64,000 bases of DNA. Source: Fistularia commersonii (Eukaryota; Chordata; Actinopteri; Syngnathiformes; Fistulariidae). The notes under the pieces are model-generated. The model was not told the origin of the DNA, did no database searches, and saw only the letters and a program-made list of their open reading frames with translations. The position numbers and the translations under genes are program-made. The stretch is from assembly GCA_037954325.1 (NCBI GenBank), contig JBBMNZ010000009.1, positions 16,568,286 through 16,632,285 of the forward strand, written 5' to 3'. Within the stretch, counting starts at the first letter, position 1. Every line of letters begins with the position of its first letter. Shown one piece after another: positions 1 through 10,675 of this stretch.

Positions 1-70
1 ACCTCCACCTCCAAGGTGGACCAGGACCCTCCTTAGACCCAGAACCACCTCCTCTGGTGGAGGTGGAGGT
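1..70. repeat. Short inverted repeat at window edge
   Basis: Positions 1-13 (ACCTCCACCTCCA) and 58-70 (TGGAGGTGGAGGT) are perfect inverted complements. The sequence is GGA/TCC-rich low complexity, so the palindrome may simply reflect simple-sequence drift. The left side is cut by the window edge. Confidence 0.6.
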
Positions 71-123
71 TGAGATGGAGATGGAGATGGAGATGAAGGT
101 GGAGGCTGGTCCACCTCACCTCC

Positions 124-284
124 TTATCTTCTTCTTCTTCTTCTTCTTCTTCTTCTTCTTCTTCTTCTTCCACCCAAGGGAAGGAAATGAAAAAACACCA
201 GATTTTGCATTTTTAAGCAAGGAAATTACCAATAGCTTAGCTTAGCTTAGCTTAGCTTAGGTTAGCTTAGCTTAGCTTAGCCGA
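124..284. repeat. (TTC)n and (TTAGC)n microsatellites
   Basis: A pure TTC run occupies about 128-170. A pentanucleotide TTAGC run with one variant unit occupies about 234-282. Open frames here are simple-repeat translations. Confidence 0.9.
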
Positions 285-344
285 ATGACCGAAAAGAGCT
301 ACAGGGAGGAAGTGGGGGCACCGTTCAGTTTGCTAATAACTGAC

Positions 345-1310
345 AGCGGCTGAGGGTCAGATGGAGGCAGCTGATTGGCTGTGGGTTTAGAAGGAGGTAG
401 ACGATTGGCGGTTGGTTGGATAGAGGCTGATGATTGGCTCCAGGTCAGATGGAGGCAGTTGATTGGTTGTTGATCAGATGGGGGATGTGGGTGGCTGTTG
501 CTTGGAGGAGGTGGATGATTGGCTGTAAGGGGCTCAGTGAAAGATGATAATTGATTGGCTCTAGGTTGGATGTTGATTGGTGATTGGCTGTTGGTTCAAG
601 GGAGTCACATAATTGGCTATAGATTAGATGGAGGCAGATGATTGGCTGTTGGTTTGATGGAAGTAAATGACTGGCCAAGGGATAGATGCAGGCAGGTGAT
701 TGGCTATGGAGGTAGATGCAGGCAGGTGACTGGCTGTAGCTGTAGATGCAGGCAGATGATTGGCTGTACAGGTAGATGGAGACAGGTAATTGGCTGAGGA
801 TGTAGATGGAGGCAGATGATTTGCTGTAGAGGTAGAGGGAGGCAGGTGATTGGCTGTAGAGGTAGATGAAGGGAGATCATTGGCTATGGAGGTAGATGGA
901 GGCAGGTGATTGGCTGAGGACGTAGATGGAGCCAGCTGGTTGGCTGTAGAGATAGATGGAGGCGTGTGATTGGCTGAGGATGTAGATGGAGGCAGATGAT
1001 TGGCTGTAGAGGTAGATGGAGGCAGGTGATTGGCTGAGGATGTAGATGGAGCCAGCTGGTTGGCTGTAGAGATAGATGGAGGTGTGTGATTGGCTGAGGA
1101 TGTAGATGGAGGCAAGTGATTGGCTGAGGATGTAGATGGAGGCAGGTGATTGGCTTAGGATGTAGATGGAGGCAGGTGATTGGCTGAGGATGTAGATTGA
1201 GGCAAGTGATTGGCTGAGGATGTAGATGGAGGCAGGTGATTGGCTTAGGATGTAGATGGAGGCAGGTGATTGGCTGTAGAGGTAGATGGAGGCAGGTGAT
1301 TGGCTGTGGC
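345..1310. repeat. 30-bp minisatellite with a CCAAT box per unit
   Basis: From about 680 to 1310 the sequence repeats with an exact 30-bp period (about 21 units); from 345 to 680 the same unit is degenerate. Almost every unit contains GATTGGCT, i.e. AGCCAATC on the - strand, a CCAAT-box core (NF-Y type). Because 30 is divisible by 3, long frames stay open on both strands (Ser/Ala/Asn/His/Leu/Pro-rich). These are repeat artefacts. Confidence 0.9.
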
Positions 1311-2460
1311 GACTCCTTAAGGGAGCCACGCCGATACTGACAACAAGAAGTACTCCCAGTCTTGGGCGGCGGCTATTTCCCAGTTTGCAGATCAGCTCCT
1401 CCTGCCAGCATACCAAAGTGTACTTTAGCACGACACCGAACCCCCAGATTCTCCCTATGTCCCAGTTCACGCCTTGCACGGCAGCACCGGTGCTCGAACG
1501 GGTGACTGCCATCCTTTATGGCCGCTGAAAGCGTTCCAGAAGCAGTGACCATCTACCATTTAGCTCATAGTTAGCAAAAGGAGGCCGAGGAGCCGCTCGT
1601 CTTCTTCGGCCTCTCCGTTGTGTCTGGATAAAGCCGCAGACATTCGACGAATTCGGCGAAGCCAGACGCGCCTGGTGGTGCGTCAGTGACGGGTCGGAAC
1701 AGCTGAGGCTAAATCCCGGGCCGCCGCGCCGCGGGCTTGATCTCGTCATGGCGTTGTGTAACGCCTAGAAGCCGGCGGTGCTCAGAGCCGTAATCCCCCC
1801 GGGGTTTGACTCCGAAAGGCCTCCGAGTTTCACCGTCGCATTGCTCTCGCACAGGCGCGCACACCTCTGAGCTAAATTTAACGCTAGCCGGACATGTCAT
1901 GAAGATCGGTTCTGAGTTAGCCAAAAAGAAACGGAAAGATCTTTAGCGAGAGCTGGGAAAGAAATAAAACAAATAGGATACTAGCAAGGAGGGGTTTTGG
2001 GATCTGTTAGCAGCACATTAGTGATGCTATCACCAAAAACCAAAAATAATAGCAGGAAATTAGCTTTCGGATTCGCTTTCTTGTGATCGTGGCAACCGGA
2101 CTTGAATTTCTTCCCTTTAAGACGTTTCTCATCCCAAGTTCACATTAGCTTGAATTTAGCTAAAGGGCCAGCGCTACATTTCTTGCCCGAAGGCCGCGCC
2201 GGTGACACGTCCTCGGGGCTAAATTTACCCTGCGAGTGACAGCGACAGGTGACCAGGACTGGGACGCCGAGGATGGGGGGGGGGGGAAGGGGGTCACAGG
2301 GTGTGAGTGTTGACGGGTCGGGGGTGGGGCGGTCCAAAATTTCTGGGGGGGGGGGTTTGCCCGAGTGTCAGGGTCGGGTGGATGTAGCCTACATCTGCTC
2401 AGTGTGGACTGAGCTCAGCCCGGCTCTGGGTTGCTTTCTTTCTAAGCCAGCTGGTCTGGC
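1311..2460. other. Gene-free upstream segment, partly GC-rich
   Basis: Moderately GC-rich single-copy-looking DNA with no supported exon. It includes a G-run-rich block at 2274-2357 with at least six runs of three or more G. No protein homology was recognised in either strand. Confidence 0.5.
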
Positions 2461-2479
2461 TTAACATCTCGTCTTTATA

Positions 2480-2579
2480 TTTTGTGTGTGTGTATGTGTG
2501 TGTGTGTGTGTGTGAGAGAGAGTGTGTGTGTGTGTGTGCGAGTTGGAAATTTTCTTTTTTTTTTTTTTTTTTTTTTTTA
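2480..2579. repeat. (TG)n followed by poly(T)
   Basis: A TG-rich microsatellite with a GA interruption occupies about 2482-2539. A T homopolymer of more than 20 nt follows at about 2552-2578. Confidence 0.9.
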
Positions 2580-2795
2580 ATGTAAACCGCCTTTTCCTGT
2601 TTGATACAAGGGATTGGAACCCTCCGCTGGAGCCGGAGGGGTGAACTTCCAGGCGAAGTATTGGGTGAGTCAGCACCTTTCTGGAAGCTCGGCTACTTTT
2701 TAATGTTCTTTTGAGAAATTAAAAAAAAAAAAAAAAAAGGCTTCAAAATTTGCAAGTATCAGGTGTATGGGATACGGAAAAAAATGTTGAGAATT

Positions 2796-2926
2796 TATAT
2801 ATTATATTATATTAAATTATATATTATATCATATTATATTATATTATATTGTATTGTATTGTATTGTATTATATTTTGTTATATTATATTATATTGTATT
2901 ATATTATATTACATTATATTATATGT
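2796..2926. repeat. (TATTA)n AT-rich pentanucleotide repeat
   Basis: About 130 bp of TATTA/TATTG units. Nothing coding is visible here or in the AT-rich, poly(A/T)-dotted DNA up to about 4120. Confidence 0.85.
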
Positions 2927-4125
2927 TAGCACATGACAAGTGATTAAAAACCTATGAGACTAACTCATATCAATTTGTGAAATTATCTTTACATTAGTTC
3001 CCAGTTTGTTAAGAAAAAAAAAAAAAAGAATTCAGCAAAATATTTGCAAAAACAAATGTTTGTGATGGTCATGTAAACGGGGGGATCGTCGGCGTACGGT
3101 GAGACTTTCCCCAAAAAGTGTTACTTGTAAGGACGGGAAAGAAAAGTTGAATTTTTTTTATGCTGCCTAGCCAGTTAGCGTAACAACTAATTAATATTAA
3201 AACTCATATAATCACATTAGCTCATGTCGATCATCCTGACACTGACGTATTTGGATGGTCATTTTTTCGTATTTGCCAGTTTCCATTGCAACATTTTGAT
3301 TCTTACAAGTCAGACAAGAGTGGAACAAATAGATTTTTTTTTGGCAAGTTTTTGTCAAACGTCTCTGGCGCCTTCTTCCTCTCTCGACCGGCTCAAGGTC
3401 GTCCGTCTTGGTTTTATTTTGAAAGCCTGGGATGCAGCCAAGGCGAGTTGTTGGGTGACGGTGGGGGGGCAGGCAGGATCTGCAGCTCTCGGCCAATCGC
3501 AGCTCAGGACACAATCGCTTATATTCAATTTTTTCTTAATTTTTTTTATCTGGGAGAAAAATTAGTCAAGCTGTTATTACAATGTCTGGGATATTGAAGC
3601 AATATTAAAAAAAAGAAAGTCTTCACAACTAACAGGAACTGCATTTCGGAAATAGACATTAGCGCATCGTCACCTTCTTAAAATAATTGCTTGACAAAAC
3701 TTTGTTACTTAAATTAACTCTTTATCCAACCTATCATCTCTGTTTTTTTTTCTTTTTGTTTGCATGCTTTCTTAAAAATTTGGAAATTATTTCAAACCTT
3801 TTCCCGAAATAATTTAAAATTGTTTTCAGGAGGTGACGATAGGCAGATTGACTGCAAACAAGGAAGAAAAGAAGGACAAATTCAAGAAGAATTCCTTTAT
3901 GGTTACATAGTTAGACATCATCAGCGAAATATGACCACTGCATTGAACCCGTCATGGATGAACCATGAGCGGAAGGCAGCTAAGAAACAGCGCCTGGGAA
4001 GCAGTTAGTTTTTGACAGGCAAGGATACAAAAAAATAAAATAAAATTTAAAATAAATCGTTATTTATTTATTTATTTCTAACTTGATATAAGGAAGAAAT
4101 AAATAAAAATAGTTGAGATAAACGA

Positions 4126-4915
4126 GAAAGAGCGAGTTGAAAACTACTTCCGGTTCCCCTCTGCGCACTTCCGGTTCCGGCCGCTGGGCGTTGCCGTTTC
4201 ACCGAATCCCCCATGGTCAGAAACCTGTTGAACGAATGTGTTTGTTTGTTTGTTCGTTAACTAATGTTTTTTGTTTTGTTTTGTTTTTTTGTTTACTAAT
4301 GTTCGTTTGCTAATAGTGGTTTGCTAAAGTTTGTTTGCTAATGTTTGCTAAAGTTAGCCTCTCACGCCCGAGTTGGAAACTACTTCCGGTTCCCTCCCTG
4401 CGCACTTCCGGTTCCGGCCGCTTGACGTCGCCGTTTCACCGAATCCCCCGCGGTCAGGAACCTGTTGAACGAGTTTGCTTGTTTACTAATGTTTGTTTGC
4501 TAATATTTGTTTGCTAATGTTTTTTTTTTTGTTTACTGATGTTCGTTTGCCAATTTTTGTTTGCTAATGTTTGCTAGTGTTAGCCTCTCACGCCCGAGTT
4601 GAAAACTACTTCCGGTTCCGGCCGCTGGGTGTCATCGTTTCACCAAATCCCCCGCGGTCAGGAACCTGTTGAACGAGTTTGTTTGTTTTTTTGTTTATTT
4701 ACTAATTTTGGTTTGCTACTATTTGTTTGCTAATGTTCGCTAAAGTTAACCTCTCACGCCCGAGTTGAAAACTACTTCCGGTTCCGGCCGCTGGGTGTCG
4801 TCGTTTCACCAAATCCCCCGCGGTCAGAAACCTGTTGAAAAACTTTGTTTGTTTGTTTACTAATGTTTGTTTGCTAATGTTTGCTAATGTTAGCCTTTCA
4901 CACCCGCTCCAGGTG
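4126..4915. repeat. About 170-235-bp tandem repeat carrying ETS motifs (4 copies)
   Basis: Four tandem copies begin near 4131, 4370, 4590 and 4760. Each has a GC-rich head followed by a TTTGTTTGCTAATG-like tail. Six exact ACTTCCGG motifs (CCGGAAGT, the ETS/GABP core, on the - strand) occur at 4146, 4167, 4382, 4404, 4608 and 4774. The last copy runs into CpG-rich DNA at 4905-5250. Confidence 0.85.
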
Positions 4916-5015
4916 CTAATCCCCGGCCGGCCGGCGGGTGCGCGTAGGCGGTGCAGGGGGACGGATCGACACGCGGAAGCTGGGCGGGTGAGTGAGATGC
5001 GTGGCGTGCGGTGCT

Positions 5016-5048
<33 letters not shown>

Positions 5049-5420
5049 GTCAACGGCAGGAAAGCGAAGTAGCGGGATTATCCTGCTCCTCCTCCTCTTC
5101 CTCCTTCCTCTCTCCTCCTCCGCCGGGACCGTGAACGCCTCTCCGCGGTGCGTTTAGGTGCCCGCACTCTTCGCCTCTGTGGACCGGCGGCGTGCGTGTT
5201 GTGACCCCCCTCCCTTCACGCACAACCGGGACGGGGTTCACCGGGAGACTTCCGACCGGAACAAGTCGGTTAACTTTATTTTCTTGTTTTTTTTTATCTT
5301 GTTTTTTTATTTTTTTTTAAATCTGCACAGAAGCGGCGGACCCCCCCCTCTCCCGCCCCCCCATCCTCATCACCGAGGACCTTCTCCCGGTAAGGCTCCG
5401 GTTAACGGACAAGATCGATA
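4905..5420 (+). promoter_or_regulatory. CpG-rich segment, candidate mef2c upstream promoter region
   Basis: A CpG-dense stretch (about 4910-5250) about 5.4 kb upstream of the mef2c start codon, adjacent to the ETS-motif repeats. Vertebrate mef2c genes use several promoters and untranslated exons spread over long distances. Assigning this block as one of them is inference. Confidence 0.35.
5331..5389 (+). other. Candidate untranslated exon upstream of mef2c
   Basis: A long T-rich tract ends in CTGCACAG, followed by 59 nt of C-rich sequence and a good donor, CCCG|GTAAGG, at 5390. The splice-site pair and the CpG-rich setting fit a 5' UTR exon. There is no homology proof, and it could be a chance combination. 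Confidence 0.3.
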
Positions 5421-5633
5421 CGTTTATTGATTTTTTTTTAATCTTCTCAAATCCGAGTCGGAAGTGACCGATAATCGTGATGTTTCAAAAAATGACAACA
5501 AATTTGGTCGTTTAAAAGAAAAAAAAAAAAAACATGAATTAAAAAAAAAAAAAAGAATAGTTGGAATGTATCGCGAGATTTTAACCGGAAATCCCGTTGT
5601 TATTTCTAAAAATGTTTGTATTAAAGTAGAGAT

Positions 5634-5953
5634 CAGGGGTGGGCAATTGTTTTGGCTGGTTGGGCACATTTCTTATTTAATTTTTATGTGCGGGTCAACT
5701 AGGTATCATGTAAATTAAACAAAATGAAAATTTCAATTTGTATATTTTAATTTTATTTCAACTTCAGAGTCGTTAATGATCATATAAAGGTACCGAAATT
5801 AGTTTTTATGTAATCGTCCATACAAAATTAAACAAAAGGAAAAAATAAGAAGTTCCTAAATTGAATATTGATTGAAAGTAGTTATTAAAATATCCAAAGA
5901 AAATAGTTTGGCGGGTTGGACGTGGCCCGCGAGCCATAAAATGCCAAAGTCTG
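5634..5953. mobile_element. Degenerate hAT-like MITE
   Basis: The left end reads CAGGGGTGGGCAATTG and the right end carries GTGGCCCGCGAGCC followed by a decayed TGCCAAAGTCTG. This matches the general pattern of fish non-autonomous hAT elements, whose termini read CAGGGGTGGGCAA and contain a GGCCCGC box. The interior is AT-rich and non-coding. Flanking 8-mers (GTAGAGAT and GAATAGAT) are only partly alike, so the target-site duplication is doubtful. Confidence 0.55.
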
Positions 5954-6990
5954 GAATAGATGAATTTCCTTTTTTTCTGAATTCAATATGATAACTATCA
6001 GCTGTCTGTAAGAAATCAGGTAAATTAAAAGTAAGACAAAAAAATAGCATGAAATTCTGTAAAAAAAAAAAAAAAAGGGAAATTATAATTTTTCAACAAA
6101 TGAATTCTGTTCAATTTCTCCGTGAAGTAATTATAAGTGAACTTTAAAAATGAGCGCAAGCAGAAGTTTTCTTTTTCAAATTTAAATAAATGCATGGATG
6201 AAATTGACGGGTGGTATTTTAGAGTCGTACCACAGACACTCACACACACATGCATGCACACACATTTGCATGTGAGCGAGCATTTATTTTGTTTGTTTGG
6301 TTATGCAGGCGCTTTTATTCTGAAAGGGGCTCCACTGAGGAAATGGGTTTTTAAGGGAGTTTGCGTCCGTTGGGCGTCAGCCAATCAAAATCGTCCGTCC
6401 GGGGCGACAAGCGGCGTCCAATCGTAACCTGCCGGCAACAAGTTGATGCATTTGAGCGCCTTGCGTCTCTTTAGTGTCACGTTAGCGTCACGCCATCTTT
6501 GTTTTTCACACAAATATGATGTGCAGACGGGCCTGCGACCCCGGGTGCGAAACCCTTGCCTACTTTGGGCGACATGTTGGAGCCCCTCCTGCCAACTGGT
6601 CCTCCCACACGTTGTCACGGCGACCACACCCAACACAGTGACGATGTTTCCGGGTGGAGTTTTTCTCTCCAAGTTTCCCCTGAAAGATCTTTTTTCTTCC
6701 CCCCTCATGTTTTATGTACTTTTTTTTTTTTTTTTTTTTTTTGTAATCCCCTGGAAAGTTTCAGATTTATATGATTCGACACTTTTTTCGGGGCAGAGAA
6801 CTTTTACTTCATCTTCTTCTTATTATTTATTTTAGCATTTTTGATGTCTTACATTTTTGGACTTTTTTTTTCCTTTTAAAAAAAAAAAAAATCATTAATG
6901 TGACTGAAATTTGAGATTTTTAATACTTTTTTTTTCTCTTCTTTTTAAAGCACCTAATCAGGGATGTTTAATTGCCAAGAGGTGAATGAA
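5954..6990. other. Gene-free spacer
   Basis: AT-rich DNA with poly(A)/poly(T) tracts and a short CA run near 6240. A GC-richer block at 6360-6670 holds two CCAAT boxes (CCAATCAAAA near 6382 and GTCCAATCG near 6417). No exon or protein homology was seen. Confidence 0.5.
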
Positions 6991-6992
6991 TG

Positions 6993-7140
6993 ATGAGATG
7001 AGATGAGAACAACTTTATTTATCCCGAAGGAAATTGTTGTGCCAGAGTTTCAAGTAGAAAACATAACAGTAATAGATAATAGTTGAAAGGAGGAAGAATA
7101 AGAAATATAATGAAATATGAATTGTCTTAACTATCTTAAC
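6993..7140 (-). mobile_element. LINE 3'-end fragment (Rex1/CR1-like tail)
   Basis: On the - strand this reads as a LINE-type tail: a CAATTTCCTTCGGGATAAAT core followed by AAGTTG and TCTCATC-type repeats. A closely similar copy in the same orientation lies at 43697-43820 and shares the adjoining AAACATAACAGTAA segment. No reverse-transcriptase sequence accompanies it. Confidence 0.6.
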
Positions 7141-7179
7141 TGTCTTAATTGTCTTAACAACTGAATGGTTGTTTATTTG

Positions 7180-7470
7180 ACGTGTGAATGAGAGGGTGAA
7201 TGTTTCTATATAATCAGAATGAAAGGCTAAATATTCCTATATAAAGTGAGTGAATGATATATGTGGTAATATGACATGTGAATGAAAGGGTGAATGGTTG
7301 CATGCCTATAAATATATATATATATATATATGTTTATATGTGTGTGTGTGTGTGTGTGTGTGTGAAGGTATATGTTTGCACGTCTCTATGTGGCCCTTTG
7401 ATGGACTGATCTCGTCCAATCACAGCTGGTTTCAAAGATAATGAACCAATGAGTTAATGAATGGATGAAT
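7180..7470. repeat. Dispersed fish repeat with embedded (TA)n(TG)n
   Basis: A GTGTGAATGAGAGGGTGAATG-like motif recurs, followed by (TA)n, (TG)n and TCTATGTGGCCCTTTGATGG, a common teleost interspersed-repeat signature. Weak relatives occur near 10190-10375, 16390-16510 and, inverted, 17040-17290. Confidence 0.5.
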
Positions 7471-7533
7471 TTCTGTAATGTCTCCCTTTTCCGCTTCCAT
7501 TTCCACCAGTTCCCTGTTGATGTCACAGTGACG

Positions 7534-7541
7534 TGACGTCA
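7534..7541. promoter_or_regulatory. Perfect CRE palindrome TGACGTCA
   Basis: TGACGTCA is the full consensus site for CREB/ATF proteins. It is immediately preceded by CRE half-site-like sequence (GTGACG, GATGTCAC). It lies 3.1 kb upstream of the mef2c start codon and about 220 bp from a consensus MEF2 site. Occupancy is inference. Confidence 0.5.
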
Positions 7542-7756
7542 GTGCGACGGCGTGTGTGTGAGGTTACGCTCACACAAACACGCACACACACACACACACA
7601 CACCCGTCACTCTGTGGGAACCGGTGGGGAGTCGGCGGAGGGTGTGATGCCCCCCCAACTCCTCAGCGCCTGCGAAACCAGAAGCGTCTTATTGTTGTTT
7701 CAGGGTAAAAAGTTCACACACTTTTATTTTTGGACTCTTTGTGTTTTTCCTGGTGT

Positions 7757-7766
7757 CTAAAAATAG
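7757..7766 (+). promoter_or_regulatory. Consensus MEF2 site CTAAAAATAG
   Basis: An exact match to YTA(A/T)4TAR, in a locally GC-rich context (followed by CCGGCAGG), about 2.9 kb upstream of the mef2c ATG. Autoregulation of mef2c through an upstream MEF2 site is established in mouse. Assigning that role here is inference. Confidence 0.5.
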
Positions 7767-7869
7767 CCGGCAGGAAGGAGCTCCGGCTCGCCGTCGGCCC
7801 GCCGCCGCCGTTGCGCATCCCCTCCACGTATCCTGACACCCCCCGCGCACACACACTTTCAGGACTAAT

Positions 7870-8440
7870 TTCTCTTTTTCATGCTGTTTTTTTTATGTTT
7901 TTGGATCATTTTTCAGGTCATTTGCTGCAAAGGTTTTCTTTTAAAAATTTTTTAAAAATTTTGATTTATTTTTCTCTTCTTTTGATATCATCCCCCCCCC
8001 CCACTGATTTAATTTCGGCAAATGACATTTATTTATGTATTATATATATTTTCCTGGGGCAATGTTTTGCAGATTTAGTGATAAATTCTGGTTCAATTCT
8101 CAAACGAGAATTCCCTTTAAATTGTGAAAAGTTTCAAAAAAGATTTCTTGCATCAGTTTGTTTTTTTGCAATAATATATACTATTAATATTTCCTAAAAT
8201 ATCAGTATGTTTTATTTATTTTTATCTATTTTATAATTAGTTACCATTAATAATAATTTTGTCAAGTATAAAACTGAAGTGTTGCGAAATCATTTTGTTT
8301 AATTTTTTTATCTTATTATATATTCTTTATTATTTTAAATCTAGTTTTTTTAACCGTTTTTTTTTTATTATTATCATACACATTTTTGGATAATTGTTGA
8401 CATCGTTTAAAATTTTCCTCTCGTGCACCCGCTAACCCTC
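7870..8440. other. AT-rich gene-free spacer
   Basis: T-rich, homopolymer-laden DNA without recognisable exon, RNA gene or element. At 8486-8495 just beyond it, CTAAATTTAA also fits the MEF2 consensus but is more likely chance. Confidence 0.5.
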
Positions 8441-8769
8441 CCGTTCCTTCCAAACGCCGGCGTCCGACACAGCGAGTCTGCGGCTCTAAATTTAAACGCA
8501 GTTGATCCCGGCGCCGCTTTCCAAGGAGCAGCTGATGGAGGCCGTCAGGTTTTTTCTTTTTTTTTTTTTTTAATTTGTTTTTTTCAATGTCGGTGGCAGG
8601 ACATCAACTACGTCAGCTGGAGCGATCTGGGAGATGGTGGGGGATCAGAATCACAACAGGATATGACATCACGCCAAAACTGACCTTGAAATACCGTAAT
8701 AACACGTTGCTTATTTTTACCATAATTACTGGAGTGGATCGGTCGGATGTCCCGATTGATCTGATTGAT

Positions 8770-9085
8770 TCGTGAGTGTGTGTGTGTGTGTGTGTGTGTT
8801 TGGGGTGCACCTGCTCGTCGCCAAACACCTGACAGCGGCGCTGGCTGATGTCCATCCCAATCCCAGTTGCCGCCGCCCTGTCACCTCGACGACAGAGCAC
8901 GTGTCTACGTGTGTGTCTGTGTGTGTGTGTGTGTGTGAGAGTGTGTGTGTTTGTCTGACAATCCAATTAACAGTGGGCACCGAGCTCTTAATAACACAAG
9001 ACTCAGGTCACATGGATCGCGCACACACACGCTCAGGTTGTGACCCTGAAGATAAAGGTGCTGGAGTTTATCGACTTTTAAAGTG

Positions 9086-9151
<66 letters not shown>
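8770..9151. repeat. TG microsatellites, including (TG)33 at 9085-9151
   Basis: TG runs at about 8773-8800 and 8908-8950, and a long uninterrupted run at about 9085-9151. Cys/Val open frames across these are artefacts. Confidence 0.9.
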
Positions 9152-9154
<3 letters not shown>

Positions 9155-9159
9155 AACTC

Positions 9160-9800
9160 CTGTAGTGTAACTTTTTGGAGACTTGGTTCTTGTTTTCAAA
9201 CACATTTTCTAAACATCTTATTTTATTTTATTCTATTTTTTTCAGTTTATCATATTTTATTTTCCTTAAATTTTCAATTTTAAGTCTGTTTTTTTTTATT
9301 TTGGTTAATTGTGGTATTTTTCTTCATGCCATTTTAAACATTATTTAATATCATTTAAGGTAACTTTATTTTATTCTATTCTACTTTATTTTAAAATATT
9401 TTACTCTATTTTGATTTTCATCATTTGTCGTTTGAAATTAAAGCCCTTATGAAATAAATTATAATTAATAAATTATGAATTATAAAGATAAATAATAATG
9501 ATAATGGTGCTTGGAATAAAATGAGTTGACAGAAAAAAAGGAAATAAACATAGAAAAGTAAACCAGAGAAAAAAGTTCAGCTTGGATTTTGTTGTGCGTT
9601 ATGAATTCATATTTTTAATTGGATGTTGTTAGTTTAAGTACCGAAAATGTTATTTTGATAAAAAAAACAGAAAAGTGAAGATTACCATTCATGGTTTATT
9701 CCTCAAATTCCATAAATATAATTCCAGGTTCCTGCAGCTTCACTCAGGAATCTTTGCTAGCACACATTTGTTATTGCTTCTGTGACAAACTGATAATAAA
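9160..9800 (+). repeat. Dispersed direct repeat, copy A (partner at 13775-14450)
   Basis: This shares an ordered series of blocks with 13775-14450: GACTTGGTTCT near the start, CATCATTTGTC then AAATTAAAG in the middle, and CTCAGGAATCTTTGCTAGCA at the end. Both copies follow a TG microsatellite. The copies are diverged and non-coding. They may be an old local duplication or two copies of one element. Confidence 0.65.
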
Positions 9801-10488
9801 CAGCTAGCGCAGTTAGCTCCGCGAGGCTAGTGCACTTTTTCACCAGCATGGCGGACGTCGTTGTTGTTGTTGTTGTTGTTGTCGTTCCTCGTTCCCGCGG
9901 GACAGGAATCCCCCCGGCAAGAAAGCGCATGGGTGTGTCAGGAGGCCGAGCGCCGCGCTGCAGCGACGGACAATACTCGGCCTGTCTGAGCACGCCGCTC
10001 GCTTAACGCCGCATGAAGCGTGACGGGACGCCGGCGGGCCGGTGCCCTCTGGAGGGGGACGTTCACAAGAACAAACCCCCCGAAATAGGAACACCATTAT
10101 TCTCTGCCGAGCTAGCCGGAACTAGCTACAACTAGCCACAACACATAGAGCGCCGCGGTTAGCGTTTCCACCTTAAAGCAAAGGGCTAAAGTTGTATGTC
10201 TCTGTGCGACGTGTGAACGAGACGGTGAATTGGTGAATATCTCTATATCAGGACGGCTGATTGGCCCACTCTGAGCCCCGCTACTTGACCAATGACAGCA
10301 GGGATTTGCTCCCCTGTGACCCCGAGTGCGGGATTAGCATTGTAGAGAATGAATGAATGAATGAATGAATACCTAAACCACAGCAGGCCTGGAGATCACC
10401 CAAAACCCCTGCAATAAGTAGCGAGACAATCATCCAATCGCGGCCCTCTCCTGCATCTTACATGTCTTCATCTCTTTTTGCTCTCCAG

Positions 10489-10675
10489 GTCTGGAACTGA
10501 GGACCTAGCCGGGAAGACGCAGAGGAAAAAGAAGAAGATAAGATAAGATAAAGAAAAACAAACGAAAACAAACAAATCCTCGAGGAGCAGCTAGGAGCTC
10601 CGCGACGAAGAGGAAGCCAAGATGGGGAGGAAGAAGATTCAGATAGCGAGGATTATGGATGAACGGAACAGACAT
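10489..10675 (+). CDS. mef2c: mef2c exon with start codon (5' UTR plus residues 1-18)
   Basis: The exon follows a pyrimidine-rich acceptor (TTTTTGCTCTCCAG). It holds 133 nt of A-rich 5' UTR, then ATG at 10622 in strong Kozak context (CCAAGATGG), and codes the first 18 residues of the MADS box, starting MGRKKIQIARIMDERNR. The donor is GTGAGC at 10676. The last codon is CAT (His18), where MEF2 proteins have CAG (Gln) and where the donor consensus also expects G at -1. Confidence 0.93.

Noticed and set aside
624..1115. 163-codon - strand frame with Ser/Ala/Asn/His/Leu/Pro repeats
   Set aside because: Direct translation of the 30-bp minisatellite, whose period is a multiple of three.
10513..10621. 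Sense-strand purine-rich 5' UTR as coding sequence
   Set aside because: Frames contain stops before the MADS start, and the Kozak ATG at 10622 matches the MEF2 N-terminus exactly.
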